The notes beneath the pieces were generated by a model. The model had not been told where the DNA came from and ran no database searches. It saw only the letters and a list, made by a program, of their open reading frames with translations. Shown piece by piece: positions 9,599-19,032 of a stretch of 64,000 bases of DNA. This DNA is from Lentisphaerae bacterium WC36 (GTDB taxonomy: Bacteria > Verrucomicrobiota > Lentisphaeria > Victivallales > SZUA-371): assembly GCA_020683205.1 (NCBI GenBank), contig CP085689.1:1798001-1862000 (forward strand). Direction: 5' to 3'. Numbering within the stretch: position 1 is the first letter of the stretch; every line of letters starts with the position of its first letter. The position numbers were made by a program, and so were the translations under genes.

Positions 9599-12500
9599 TT
9601 ATTTTGCTTCTAGAGTAATTGTTGCTCCTTTTAAGCCTTCACTTTGTGCTGTTAGCTTAATTGCTCCTTTTACTCCTTTTTTACTTCTAATAATCACCAT
9701 CACTTTTCCGTTAAAAGCTTTACGCTTTTTAGAACTGAAAACTGTATGATTTGTTGCGTCACCGTTGCCTGTCGCAATAATTTCACCTGCGCCTTCTACT
9801 GAAAACTTAACTAAATTACTGCTGCGTGGCACAACGCCATTTTCAGCATTTAACACATCACAAGTTACAAATGATAAATCATAGCCATCAGCTTTAATAA
9901 CTTTTTGATCTGCCGTTAAATTAATTTTTACTGCTGGAGTCGAAGTTTTTACCGTGTCTGTTGCCCATTTTTTACCATTTTTATATGCGACAACTTTCAC
10001 TACGCCAGGAACATATTTTACATCATCCCATTTCAAACGATAATCATATTTGCCACGTTTTTTACGCCCTAAACTTTTACCATTAAGGAATAACTCAGCC
10101 TCATCCCCTGACGTATAAACATGAATCGGCGTAACTTTGCCAACACGTTCTGGCCATGTCCAATGTGGTAAAATATGTGCCATTGGTAAATTTGGTCTCC
10201 AACGAGCTTGATAGATATAGAAACGATCTTTTTTGAAGCCAACTAAGTCAACAATTCCAAAATAGCTGCTGCGTGATGGAACCTGTAATTTACCTAATTT
10301 TTTCATTTCTGCAGCCATTGCCGCTTTCTGTTTTGGATCTGTAAAATTTAGTAAATTTGTTGCATCATTATTATATGGAGTAGGTTCACCAATGTAGTCA
10401 AAACCCGTCCACACAAATTCACCCATGCAGTCACGGTGTTTATCTAATTCTTTAAATTCAGTGTCTGGAGTACAACCCCAACCTGGATGCGAAACATCAT
10501 AACTACTCATTTGAAAATTAGCTTTATTATTGCGTGTCACTGGGAAAAAATATTCACCACGACTAGAAATACATGATGAAGTTTCTGTTCCCATATACAT
10601 TTCATTTGGTTTCTTACAGTATTTATTAAATTTCCCATATTGCCAAATATTATAATTAAACCCAAATACATCAACAGCTTGAGCAAAACCTTTTTTATAG
10701 GCTTCTCCATAGTTGGAGCCAATTGTCGTAGGACGTGTAATATCAAATTTTTTCACCTGGTCAGAAATTTGACGACCTAATTTAGCCTTATCTCGTGACC
10801 ATAAACCTAAAATCTCATTACCAATACACCACATAAAAACTGATGGATGATTGCGCGCACGTTTAACTAATGCCTCAATATCACGTTTCCACCATTTATT
10901 AAAATCTTTACCATAATCAAGTTTACGTTTACCACGATCCCAACAATCAAACGTTTCTGCTTGAACTAAAACACCCATTTTGTCACATAATTCATAAAAT
11001 TCTGTTGCAGCTGGGTTATGTGATGTACGAATAGCATTCACACCCATTTCTTTAAGTATTTCGATTTGACGTTCAGCAGCGCGCACGTTAAATGCCGCTC
11101 CTAAAGGTCCTAAATCATGATGCTGACATACGCCATTAATTTCAACACGACGACCGTTTAATTTAAAACCATCTCGTTTTGTGAATTCTAAAATTCTAAA
11201 ACCAAATTTAGTATCTTTAACATCAACTAATTTACCATTTTTAAATACTTTAGTCGTTACAACATAACGATTTGGCGCAATAATATCCCATAATTTAGGA
11301 TTAACAACCTTTAAATTTGTTGTTAAAGTTGCCTGACCACTTTGAGCCGCAATTTTCATTGTTTTTGAACAACTTTCTGCAACTTTTCCCCCTTTAACAT
11401 CATTTTTATCAATTGGGTAAATTTCTGTTTTTACTTGAACTTTTGCCGCGCTGTCTGATTCATTATCAACAGTTGCTACAACTTTTACTTCACCACAATT
11501 TTTCGTAATTTTTGGTGTTAACACCTGTACTCCCCAGTGATCCAAATGTACTTTATCAGTCATTACAATCCACGTATTTCGGTAAATACCAGCACCTGGA
11601 TACCAACGTGAATCCCAATTAACAGTATCTAAACGAACCGCAATTTTATTAGTTTCGCCAAATTTGATAAATTTAGTCGCATCAATGCGGAACGCAGTGT
11701 AACCATATGCCCAACCACCAGCGTAATTTCCGTTGATGTAAACTTTGCTGTTTGACATTGCGCCATCAAAATCGATGAATACTTTTTTGTTCGCGTCACA
11801 TGCAGGAACTTTAAAATCTTTACGATACCAACCAATGCCTTTCCAAGGTAATTTTCCAGTATTTCCTGGTAAATCCTGTCTAAAAGGACCTTCAATACCC
11901 CAATCATGTGGAACGTTTAATTTACGCCAATTTGAATCATCAAATTTAATTTCAGAAGGGCTAATTTTACAAACAACTTTTTTCTCTTTTTTCTTTTCAG
12001 GTTTGATTAAGTTGCCATTTTTGTCAAAAAGTTCAATTTCGCGAACTGAAGCCCATCTACTTTTATTGGCATCTGTTAAAGTCAAACGTACAAAACGTGC
12101 AGCCTTGTTTAAGTCGAATTGAGGATCCTTAGCGTTTCCGCTGTTTGCCAGTGCCCAACTTTGACCATCATTTGAAACTTCTAATTTGTAAGCATAACTT
12201 TTGTCAGCAAATTCAAAAGCAATTTTCGCTTTGCTGATGTCCATTTTTTTGCCTAAATCAATTTTTACCCATTGATTATTTTTAGCACCATTAGCGCACC
12301 AGCGTGAATCTTTATCACCATCAACAGCGTACTCAGTTTTTTGACTCGCTTCAGTTGAAGAAGCCCACGTTTTGAAGAAATTGCTCTCTTTTCTAACTAC
12401 GCCAGGTTCATCAATGTAATCCCCTCCAGCGATTGGTGATGGACCAAAACGAGCAAACTTCCAATTTTCATTAAACGATTCTTTCGAACGAGCAGTCTTT

Positions 12501-12613
12501 TTAGAACAATCTTTAGTGTCCATGTCAATACAGGCACTAGCAATCATTCCAATTCCAGCAAGCATCCCTAATAAAGATGCCACTGCAACTTTTCCTTTTT
12601 TTCTTTTTGTCAT
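9599..12613 (-). CDS. Glycoside hydrolase family 2 (beta-galactosidase-like) with inserted discoidin domain
   Basis: Secreted or surface GH2 enzyme of 1004 residues, probably cleaving beta-galactosides or related beta-glycosides. The N-terminal hydrophobic stretch (..VASLLGMLAGIGMIASAC) may be an imperfect lipobox. I place the start at ATG 12613 because AAAGAGA precedes it; an upstream ATG at 12652 has no ribosome site. The GH2 jelly-roll begins at NENWKFARFG, is interrupted by an F5/8-type C domain (TEYAVDGDKDSRWCANG ... SVREIELFD), and resumes at NVPHDWGIEGPF. The TIM barrel carries the acid/base Glu in WCIGNEILG (about residue 600) and the nucleophile Glu in MGTETSS (about 677). C-terminal Ig-like and DUF4982-type domains follow. 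It lies downstream of di-heme protein 1, with 70 bases between the coding regions. Confidence 0.92.
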   Translation of the reverse strand: MTKRKKGKVAVASLLGMLAGIGMIASACIDMDTKDCSKKTARSKESFNENWKFARFGPSPIAGGDYIDEPGVVRKESNFFKTWASSTEASQKTEYAVDGDKDSRWCANGAKNNQWVKIDLGKKMDISKAKIAFEFADKSYAYKLEVSNDGQSWALANSGNAKDPQFDLNKAARFVRLTLTDANKSRWASVREIELFDKNGNLIKPEKKKEKKVVCKISPSEIKFDDSNWRKLNVPHDWGIEGPFRQDLPGNTGKLPWKGIGWYRKDFKVPACDANKKVFIDFDGAMSNSKVYINGNYAGGWAYGYTAFRIDATKFIKFGETNKIAVRLDTVNWDSRWYPGAGIYRNTWIVMTDKVHLDHWGVQVLTPKITKNCGEVKVVATVDNESDSAAKVQVKTEIYPIDKNDVKGGKVAESCSKTMKIAAQSGQATLTTNLKVVNPKLWDIIAPNRYVVTTKVFKNGKLVDVKDTKFGFRILEFTKRDGFKLNGRRVEINGVCQHHDLGPLGAAFNVRAAERQIEILKEMGVNAIRTSHNPAATEFYELCDKMGVLVQAETFDCWDRGKRKLDYGKDFNKWWKRDIEALVKRARNHPSVFMWCIGNEILGLWSRDKAKLGRQISDQVKKFDITRPTTIGSNYGEAYKKGFAQAVDVFGFNYNIWQYGKFNKYCKKPNEMYMGTETSSCISSRGEYFFPVTRNNKANFQMSSYDVSHPGWGCTPDTEFKELDKHRDCMGEFVWTGFDYIGEPTPYNNDATNLLNFTDPKQKAAMAAEMKKLGKLQVPSRSSYFGIVDLVGFKKDRFYIYQARWRPNLPMAHILPHWTWPERVGKVTPIHVYTSGDEAELFLNGKSLGRKKRGKYDYRLKWDDVKYVPGVVKVVAYKNGKKWATDTVKTSTPAVKINLTADQKVIKADGYDLSFVTCDVLNAENGVVPRSSNLVKFSVEGAGEIIATGNGDATNHTVFSSKKRKAFNGKVMVIIRSKKGVKGAIKLTAQSEGLKGATITLEAK

Positions 12614-12683
12614 AAAAAATCTCTTTGAAATAAATTTAACACTACTTTTCATAAATTAAAATTTGGTAAAATATTACCAAATA

Positions 12684-15600
12684 TTAAAAATCTTCAATAA
12701 TTAAACGAATACCGACATCAAAAACTTTTTGGTAACGTTTATAACCATAACGATAGCTACTTGTCGCATATTTTGGTCTCGTAATCCAACTACCCCCACG
12801 AATAACCAAATCAATTTGTATATCGCCGCCACTAATATTATTATTACGGCCATCGCCTGCGTCATATGGATAATCCCAGTAACGACTACGCGTCCACTCT
12901 GAAACATTTCCTATCATATCATATAAACCAAACGCATTTGCCGCATATGACTTTGATTTTGTTGATAATTGAGCATTATCATTTACACTTTTAATTCTTG
13001 GTAACCATGAACGATAATCTCCTAACTCAACTTTCTTTAATGGGTGACCATGGCGAACACCAAACCAACGTAAATTATAATCAGCTAAATTTGCAAACTT
13101 GCTGAAATCAGCTTTTTTAGAACCATAGAACATATCAGTTGTAGTACCACCACGCGCAGCCCATTCCCATTGAGCTTCCGTTGGAATTGTCACCTTTTTG
13201 CCAATTTTCCCACTCAACCATTTACAGAAATCCATAGCTTCATCAAAACTAACACGCACCACTGGCTGCTCTGGTTTATTTAACGGCCAACCACGATCTG
13301 TTTGATTATGACTCAAACGCGGATAATAGCGGCTATCATGCTCTTTATTAAATTTAGCGTACAATGCATTTGAAACTTCTGTTGTCGCCATCAAGAATGG
13401 TTTCTTAATCTCAACAATTGCACGTGGACGCTCTTGAACGGTTTCAGTTTTCGATCCCATCACAAATTTACCAGTCGGAATCTGCACAAAATCAATCTTT
13501 TCACCATCAATATTATATGTTACAACCTCAGGAGTTTTCACCGCAACGTCAGGAACGCTCAAATTATCAGTATATTTTGGTAATGCTTTAGGACGAATCG
13601 ATTCAACCTTCACATCTTTTTCCACATGGACGTTATATTTGCTAACATCACGATTTGCAAATAGTTTTGCATATTTATTACGCGCTTTAGTATATCTTGC
13701 CATCTGCTCATTCTGATGCTTAATAGACTTAGAACCAGCCCAACCACTATATGCATGACGATGCGCATCTTTCCAACTACCATTATATGGAACATTTAAA
13801 TCAATCCATGTGTATAAGCGCTCCCAAGCCTCTTTTGGCATTTGAACATTACGATGACCTTTTTTCAAAATTCGAATCAATTCACTTGTTGAAGCTACAT
13901 ACTCCATCGGATTATCAATATGGTTATCACTCTCAGGCCCAGGGCGACGCACATAGCGATGTAAGTTTAAGTACGCCTTTGGCAATTTAACATGATTAAA
14001 TTTCATCTCAGGAATTTCAACCAATTCTTGACTCTCAAAATCAGGAATGCGATTACTTCCAGCATCATGACATGAGATACAATATCTATTAATAACTTCA
14101 TTTTGAACTTCATTTTTGAAGCTAAATCCACGCGGCTTACCATACCAAGGCTTAATCGCTTTCGGCGGCTTTGTAGACGCAATTGCACGACGTACCTTTA
14201 CTGCATCATTTTGACTTTCGTGACAACCAATACAAGTTAAGTTTTCGCCAGGCATTCCTACCATCCAGCTCTTCATTAACTGAATTGCTTGACCATTTTC
14301 ATCAAGAGGTTGAACTGCGATTGGAGTATTAGCCGGTCCAACAAACATCACTGAACCATCTTTTTCAACCTCAACCGTCCCTAAAATACGCTTCACATCC
14401 CATGAACACTCCACGCCAACAGATTGAAATGATCCACCTTGCATATATGCAAAATCATATTCAAAAACACGCAATGCTTTAACTGTTCCTTTTGGAATAT
14501 GTGGCAAACCCTGCCCAGCATAGACATTTGCAACATAAAATACTGCCGTATTAGATCCTAAATCAACTTTACCTGGAATCACATCTGGAGTTTTCTTATT
14601 GTTTAAAAGAATTGGTTCAAAATATTTTTTACCTTCACTAATTGGAATAATATTATCAAAAACGTCAACCAAGTAGATACCCCAAGGAGACTTTGGCGAT
14701 AATTTTCCTGACACAATAAAATATTTTCCTGCGCCATCACTAGGGTTTGTGCCTAATGGCTGAGGGTTTAAGAATTTCGGCCAACGATTTGCATATAATG
14801 CATCAACAATCTCATTTTTAATTTTCTCATCACGTCCTGGTATAGGCTGAATAACCCCACTAATCTCACGACGACCTTTGCGAATATCAAATAACACCAA
14901 ACGACCAGGTCTTCCAGTATGATGCCCAGTCACAACCGTAATAAATTGACTATCATTTCCAGGAATCGGTTTTGAAAAATACATCGTATTTGGCCAATAC
15001 GAATTAGAACCATAGTACTCTTTTTGATCGGTTCCATCTGGATTCATGCTCATTAAAATACGAGTATAAAAGTGTGATTGGTCTGAATACTCCCAGCGAG
15101 TATACAAAACTCGCCCACTTTCTAACATTGTAGGATTTAAGCCACTATCTTGATCAAACGTTAATTGACGAATTTTTTTTGTCGCCATATTTAATTTATA
15201 CATATTTGCGATTGGCTTACGACCAAATTCACATGGTAGACCTTGAAACGGCGCTGTAGACATAAAAACGATGTCACCAGATGGCAAATAACAGCTATCA
15301 AATGAATCAATATCATCATATTCAGTAGGAGTTAACTGTTCTAATTTTTTATTTTTTAGATCATATTGGAAGACTTGCCAGCGATTATGAGTACCTGTTT
15401 TACTAAACATAATCTTATCATCAGAAAAATTTACATCTAAATCACTTATCGTTAAAGCTTGTTTTGGCTGATAAATTAGTTCTTCATTCAACTCACCACG
15501 CAAATTACTTAATCTAACGATTTCGGAAAAAATATTACGTTTAACATCAGTTTGAATATAAACAGACTTAGCAACTGCAGGGTCATCTTGTTTACGTTTA

Positions 15601-15842
15601 ATAACCAACATATTATCAAAGTCAAGAATTGGGTTTGCGAGCAACGCCTCTCTGATAATTGATTTATCGCCTGCTTGCAATTTTTTTAAATATTCACGAC
15701 CTTTTGGATATTTTCCAGGGTTATGCTTTAAAATATCTTTTACTGCCATAATTGCCGAGTCAAGCTCTTTATCAGCAGCAAAAGTATTCAAAACGCCAAC
15801 AAAACTAACACTAATTAATAGTGTTTTACAAATTTTATTCAT
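12684..15842 (-). CDS. Di-heme protein 1: hydrazine-synthase-alpha-like propeller, two CxxCH motifs, FGE-like C-terminus
   Basis: Exported protein of 1052 residues; a signal peptide (..LLISVSFVGVLNTFAA) follows the ATG at 15842, which has AGGA upstream, while an earlier ATG at 15896 lacks one. The first part is a TolB/WD40-like propeller with SGDIVFMSTAP, RILMSMNPDGTDQ and VVTGHHTG, the pattern of the hydrazine synthase alpha middle domain. Two c-type heme motifs follow, CIGCH (near residue 536) and CISCH (near 587). From about 785 to the end is a SUMF1/formylglycine-generating-enzyme-like domain (GKFVMGS, PTEAQWEWAARGG, GLYDMIGNVSEW, RGGSW). The active-site Cys pair of real FGE is missing, as the region reads YATSSYRYGY. 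Similar proteins are frequent in Lentisphaerota and Planctomycetota without known function. A periplasmic redox or sugar-related role is inference. Confidence 0.85.
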   Translation of the reverse strand: MNKICKTLLISVSFVGVLNTFAADKELDSAIMAVKDILKHNPGKYPKGREYLKKLQAGDKSIIREALLANPILDFDNMLVIKRKQDDPAVAKSVYIQTDVKRNIFSEIVRLSNLRGELNEELIYQPKQALTISDLDVNFSDDKIMFSKTGTHNRWQVFQYDLKNKKLEQLTPTEYDDIDSFDSCYLPSGDIVFMSTAPFQGLPCEFGRKPIANMYKLNMATKKIRQLTFDQDSGLNPTMLESGRVLYTRWEYSDQSHFYTRILMSMNPDGTDQKEYYGSNSYWPNTMYFSKPIPGNDSQFITVVTGHHTGRPGRLVLFDIRKGRREISGVIQPIPGRDEKIKNEIVDALYANRWPKFLNPQPLGTNPSDGAGKYFIVSGKLSPKSPWGIYLVDVFDNIIPISEGKKYFEPILLNNKKTPDVIPGKVDLGSNTAVFYVANVYAGQGLPHIPKGTVKALRVFEYDFAYMQGGSFQSVGVECSWDVKRILGTVEVEKDGSVMFVGPANTPIAVQPLDENGQAIQLMKSWMVGMPGENLTCIGCHESQNDAVKVRRAIASTKPPKAIKPWYGKPRGFSFKNEVQNEVINRYCISCHDAGSNRIPDFESQELVEIPEMKFNHVKLPKAYLNLHRYVRRPGPESDNHIDNPMEYVASTSELIRILKKGHRNVQMPKEAWERLYTWIDLNVPYNGSWKDAHRHAYSGWAGSKSIKHQNEQMARYTKARNKYAKLFANRDVSKYNVHVEKDVKVESIRPKALPKYTDNLSVPDVAVKTPEVVTYNIDGEKIDFVQIPTGKFVMGSKTETVQERPRAIVEIKKPFLMATTEVSNALYAKFNKEHDSRYYPRLSHNQTDRGWPLNKPEQPVVRVSFDEAMDFCKWLSGKIGKKVTIPTEAQWEWAARGGTTTDMFYGSKKADFSKFANLADYNLRWFGVRHGHPLKKVELGDYRSWLPRIKSVNDNAQLSTKSKSYAANAFGLYDMIGNVSEWTRSRYWDYPYDAGDGRNNNISGGDIQIDLVIRGGSWITRPKYATSSYRYGYKRYQKVFDVGIRLIIEDF

Positions 15843-16472
15843 ATTAACTTTTCCTTTATTTTGCTTAAAATGTCTACATTTGATATAGTCATTCAATAAA
15901 TAAATTAATAAAAAAATACTTTATTTCAATAGCAAGTCTTTTTTATTTTAATATTTTCATTTTTTGAAAATTAGTAAATACTAAATATAACATGATTTAA
16001 GCTTAAAAAAAGTTTTATTTTAATAATAATTATATTTTGAAATACCTTTACTATACTTTACCTAGCATTGTATAAGAAGCAATAATAAAACTAACTTAAT
16101 TACAAAAAATGTTTTAATTACAAATTAAATAAAAATAAATAAATTACTTATTTATGACAACTTAATACTGATACTCATTTACAGAAAAATCCAAACTTTA
16201 AATATTACTATTGAGAAATGAAACTTAGCTAAAACAAACACGAGATAATCATTAAAATTTTTCACTTTTTCTATTAACTATCCTTAATCGTAAGAAAAAC
16301 AACAATTTTTGATAATTAAACGTATGGTCTATAATTTAAAATTAAATGCAATAAATTTCATCATTGAAAAATCACTAATTGATCAAAGTTAAGTTGAAAC
16401 GACAATGAATTCATGCTAGGTTCTTTAATGTCTTTAGCACATAGGTTATTATTAAAAATAAAGGACTTTCAA
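15843..16472. other. AT-rich divergent intergenic region
   Basis: About 630 bases between di-heme protein 1 and the aldo-keto reductase. It should hold the two divergent promoters, but I could not pick out reliable -10/-35 boxes against the AT background. No RNA gene or conserved ORF seen. Confidence 0.5.
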
Positions 16473-17462
16473 ATGGATTATATAGCAAGTAGTGATCGTT
16501 ATAAAAATATGAAATATAAGCGCTGTGGCAAAAGCGGGCTTAAACTTCCTGCAATATCTCTAGGGTTATGGCATAATTTTGGTAGTGTTGATGATTTTGA
16601 TAATGCTACAAAAATGGCTACAACAGCGTTTGATACAGGTATAACTCACTTTGACTTAGCCAATAATTATGGACCGATTCCAGGTTCTGCTGAATCAAAT
16701 TTTGGTAAAATTTTGAAACAACAATTCAAACATTATCGCGACGAATTAATAATCTCTAGCAAAGCTGGTTACACTATGTGGGAAGGTCCTTATGGTGATT
16801 GGGGTTCACGCAAATATCTAATTTCTAGTTGTGACCAATCTTTAAAACGTCTTAATTTAGACTATGTGGATATTTTTTATCATCATCGCTATGACCCAGA
16901 AACTCCTCTAGAAGAGTCAATGAATGCCTTAGCATCAATCGTTCAAGCTGGAAAAGCGCTCTATGTGGGAATTTCTAACTATCCAGTTCATGCAGCTATT
17001 GAAGCCTTTAAAATTCTTAAAGAGTTAAAAACTCCAGCAGTTTTACATCAAGTGAGATATAATATGCTAAACCGTATGCACGAAGAAGAAGGAACTTTTA
17101 AATTGCTTGATGAATATGGAGTTGGTGGAATTGTTTTTTCACCTCTAGCACAAGGGTTGTTAAGTGACCGTTACTTAACTGGAATCCCAAATGATTCGCG
17201 TATGACTCGCAATCACTTTTTAAAAGAAGAAGTACTAACCGACGAATTATTAAATCAAATAAATAAACTAAATATTTTTGCTAAAAAACGTGATATGAGC
17301 TTAGTAAACTTGGCAATAAAATGGTTATTAGCTCGTCAAGGAGTAACAAGTACTTTGATTGGAGCAAGTAGCCCTGAGCAGATAAAAAATATCGTTGAAG
17401 GCTTAAATAAGCCTAAATTAACTCCTGAAGATATGATTTCCCTTGATAAAATCTTGTCTTAA
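16473..17462 (+). CDS. yghZ: Aldo/keto reductase, YghZ (L-glyceraldehyde 3-phosphate reductase) type
   Basis: NADPH-dependent reductase of 330 residues. It closely follows E. coli YghZ from the first residues: RYCGKSGL-like RCGKSGLKLPAISLGLWHNFG, then HFDLANNYGP, KAGYTMWEGPYG, KRLNLDYVDIFYHHR, and the C-terminal LIGASSPEQI. The AKR tetrad is present: Asp in HFDLANN, Tyr in NNYG, Lys in SSKAGY and His in FYHHR. YghZ-type AKR14 enzymes reduce L-glyceraldehyde 3-phosphate and methylglyoxal and may also act on keto sugars. AAGGA eight bases before ATG 16473 fixes the start; a longer frame to 16413 is not needed. It converges on the Gfo/Idh/MocA-DUF1080 operon, which would fit a role in sugar detoxification. 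Confidence 0.92.
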   Translation: MDYIASSDRYKNMKYKRCGKSGLKLPAISLGLWHNFGSVDDFDNATKMATTAFDTGITHFDLANNYGPIPGSAESNFGKILKQQFKHYRDELIISSKAGYTMWEGPYGDWGSRKYLISSCDQSLKRLNLDYVDIFYHHRYDPETPLEESMNALASIVQAGKALYVGISNYPVHAAIEAFKILKELKTPAVLHQVRYNMLNRMHEEEGTFKLLDEYGVGGIVFSPLAQGLLSDRYLTGIPNDSRMTRNHFLKEEVLTDELLNQINKLNIFAKKRDMSLVNLAIKWLLARQGVTSTLIGASSPEQIKNIVEGLNKPKLTPEDMISLDKILS

Positions 17463-17570
17463 TTAAATAAAACACTGCAAAAAAATAAAAGTATTTTGGG
17501 CACTAAATAGTTATTACCAATCAAAAAAATTCTATTTACAATATTTTGTAATAGATTTTTAGCTTAAATT

Positions 17571-17600
17571 TAAAAAAGCTCTACCTTTTACGGTAGAGCT
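17571..17600 (-). terminator. Terminator of the DUF1080-oxidoreductase operon
   Basis: A 9-bp stem, AGCTCTACC at 17577-17585 pairing with GGTAGAGCT at 17592-17600, has a six-base loop. On the minus strand it is followed by T6 (A6 at 17572-17577). It lies 43 bases past the stop of the last operon gene. Confidence 0.8.
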
Positions 17601-17642
17601 AGGGTGTTATTTTTTTGGAGTATTAAAATTTAACTCTTTATT

Positions 17643-18989
17643 CTAAAATTTACGGTATGGAGCATCTAACAGTTTATTTGCTTTTTCTTCTTTAAATTTC
17701 GCTTCCTTTGCGTTCCAGTGCAAAGTTTCACCAGGGAAACGTCCTGCAATTGTACCAAGAAGAATTACTTCTGTTAGTTTTGCAGAGTATGAGAATGGTG
17801 CAGAAGTGCCACCTTTACCTAAACAAGCATCAATAAATTCATGATAATGACCTCTATTTTTCATGAAATCTTTCTCGCCTTGAGCAATATTATATTTCTT
17901 CTCAATTGCCTTAATTTCTTTAGACATATCTTTGTATTTACCATTAACAATTAGTTTAGGAACTCCGATATGTGGAAGTAATAAACGTCCTTTTTCGCCA
18001 ATAAACATTACGCCCTGCTCTGGAAGTTTTTCTCCATTAGGTAACATTAAATCATCAGCTAAAGTTGGAGCTCCAGGACCATCATACCAAATCCATTTAA
18101 AATCATCAGTAGTATGTTTTGTTTGTGGAAATTCGTATATAACAGTATTATTTAATGGGAAACCAACTCCATTAGGTTGACGACAAATAGTTTTAACTGT
18201 TTTTGGTACGTCTAACTGCAACGCATTGTATGGAGTATCAAAGATATGCACGCCCATATCACCTAAAGTACCACAACCAAAATCAAGAAGTTTTCTCCAA
18301 TTACCTGGATGGTAATAACCCTTTTTGTAAGGTCTTGCTTTAGCCGTACCTAGCCATAAATTCCAATCTAAAGTTTCAGGAATTTCATCAGCACCCTCAG
18401 GAATTTTGCCATCATATCCCCAATTTTTTGGCGACCAAGCTTTTACATATTTTGATCTACCAATAATACCAGATTGAATTAAGTAAGTAGCTAGCTTATA
18501 CTCATAAAATGAGTGAACTTGAATCCCCATTTGCGTTGGCAATCCTTTTTCTTTGGCTAACCTTGCCATAGTTCTTGATTCTGAAATATGATGAGTAAGT
18601 GGTTTTTCACAATAGACAGGCTTATCCATTTCCATTGCCATAATTGATACTGGAGCATGAGTATGATCTGGAGTTGCAACAACTACAGCGTCAATTTCTT
18701 TTTCCAATTCTTTAAGCATAACGCGATAATCTTTATAAATTTTCGCATTAGGATAAGCTTTTTTAGCAGAAGCTAAATTTTTAGAGTCGACATCACAAAG
18801 AGCAACAACATCAACTTGAGGATGCGATGCAATTGCATCAAGGTCAGCTCTACCCATACCACCTACTCCAACATGAGCAGTTCGAACACGTCCATTAGGA
18901 CATTCTGGCAAACTGCTTTTTTTGATACATGCTGTTAGCGAAAGTACCGCCACAAGCAACATCATAGTAATTTGAATAAATTTTTTCAT
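17643..18989 (-). CDS. Gfo/Idh/MocA family oxidoreductase, exported lipoprotein
   Basis: NAD(P)-dependent sugar dehydrogenase-like protein of 448 residues. The N-terminus is a lipoprotein signal with the lipobox LTAC, so the enzyme is exported, as seen for many PVC and Bacteroidota members. The Rossmann motif is GVGGMGRADL near residues 40-50, followed by CDVDSKNL and the family motif YCEKPLTH. The C-terminal alpha/beta domain contains DFGCGTLGDMGVHIFD, a typical active-site region. It is the third gene of a minus-strand operon after DUF1080 x3 and a second Gfo/Idh/MocA protein, 43 bases after the latter. In studied 3-keto-glycoside pathways such enzymes oxidise or reduce the C3 hydroxyl of glycosides, giving the substrate for DUF1080 hydrolases. 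Confidence 0.9.
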   Translation of the reverse strand: MKKFIQITMMLLVAVLSLTACIKKSSLPECPNGRVRTAHVGVGGMGRADLDAIASHPQVDVVALCDVDSKNLASAKKAYPNAKIYKDYRVMLKELEKEIDAVVVATPDHTHAPVSIMAMEMDKPVYCEKPLTHHISESRTMARLAKEKGLPTQMGIQVHSFYEYKLATYLIQSGIIGRSKYVKAWSPKNWGYDGKIPEGADEIPETLDWNLWLGTAKARPYKKGYYHPGNWRKLLDFGCGTLGDMGVHIFDTPYNALQLDVPKTVKTICRQPNGVGFPLNNTVIYEFPQTKHTTDDFKWIWYDGPGAPTLADDLMLPNGEKLPEQGVMFIGEKGRLLLPHIGVPKLIVNGKYKDMSKEIKAIEKKYNIAQGEKDFMKNRGHYHEFIDACLGKGGTSAPFSYSAKLTEVILLGTIAGRFPGETLHWNAKEAKFKEEKANKLLDAPYRKF

Positions 18990-19032
18990 AATAATTCCTT
19001 TTTTTTAATTAATATTTTTAAATAACTATTTT

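Noticed and set aside
12684-15842. True hydrazine synthase (anammox)
   Set aside because: Only the alpha-subunit-like propeller architecture is shared. No beta or gamma subunits or hydrazine dehydrogenase are nearby, and the FGE-like fusion and sugar-enzyme context point elsewhere.
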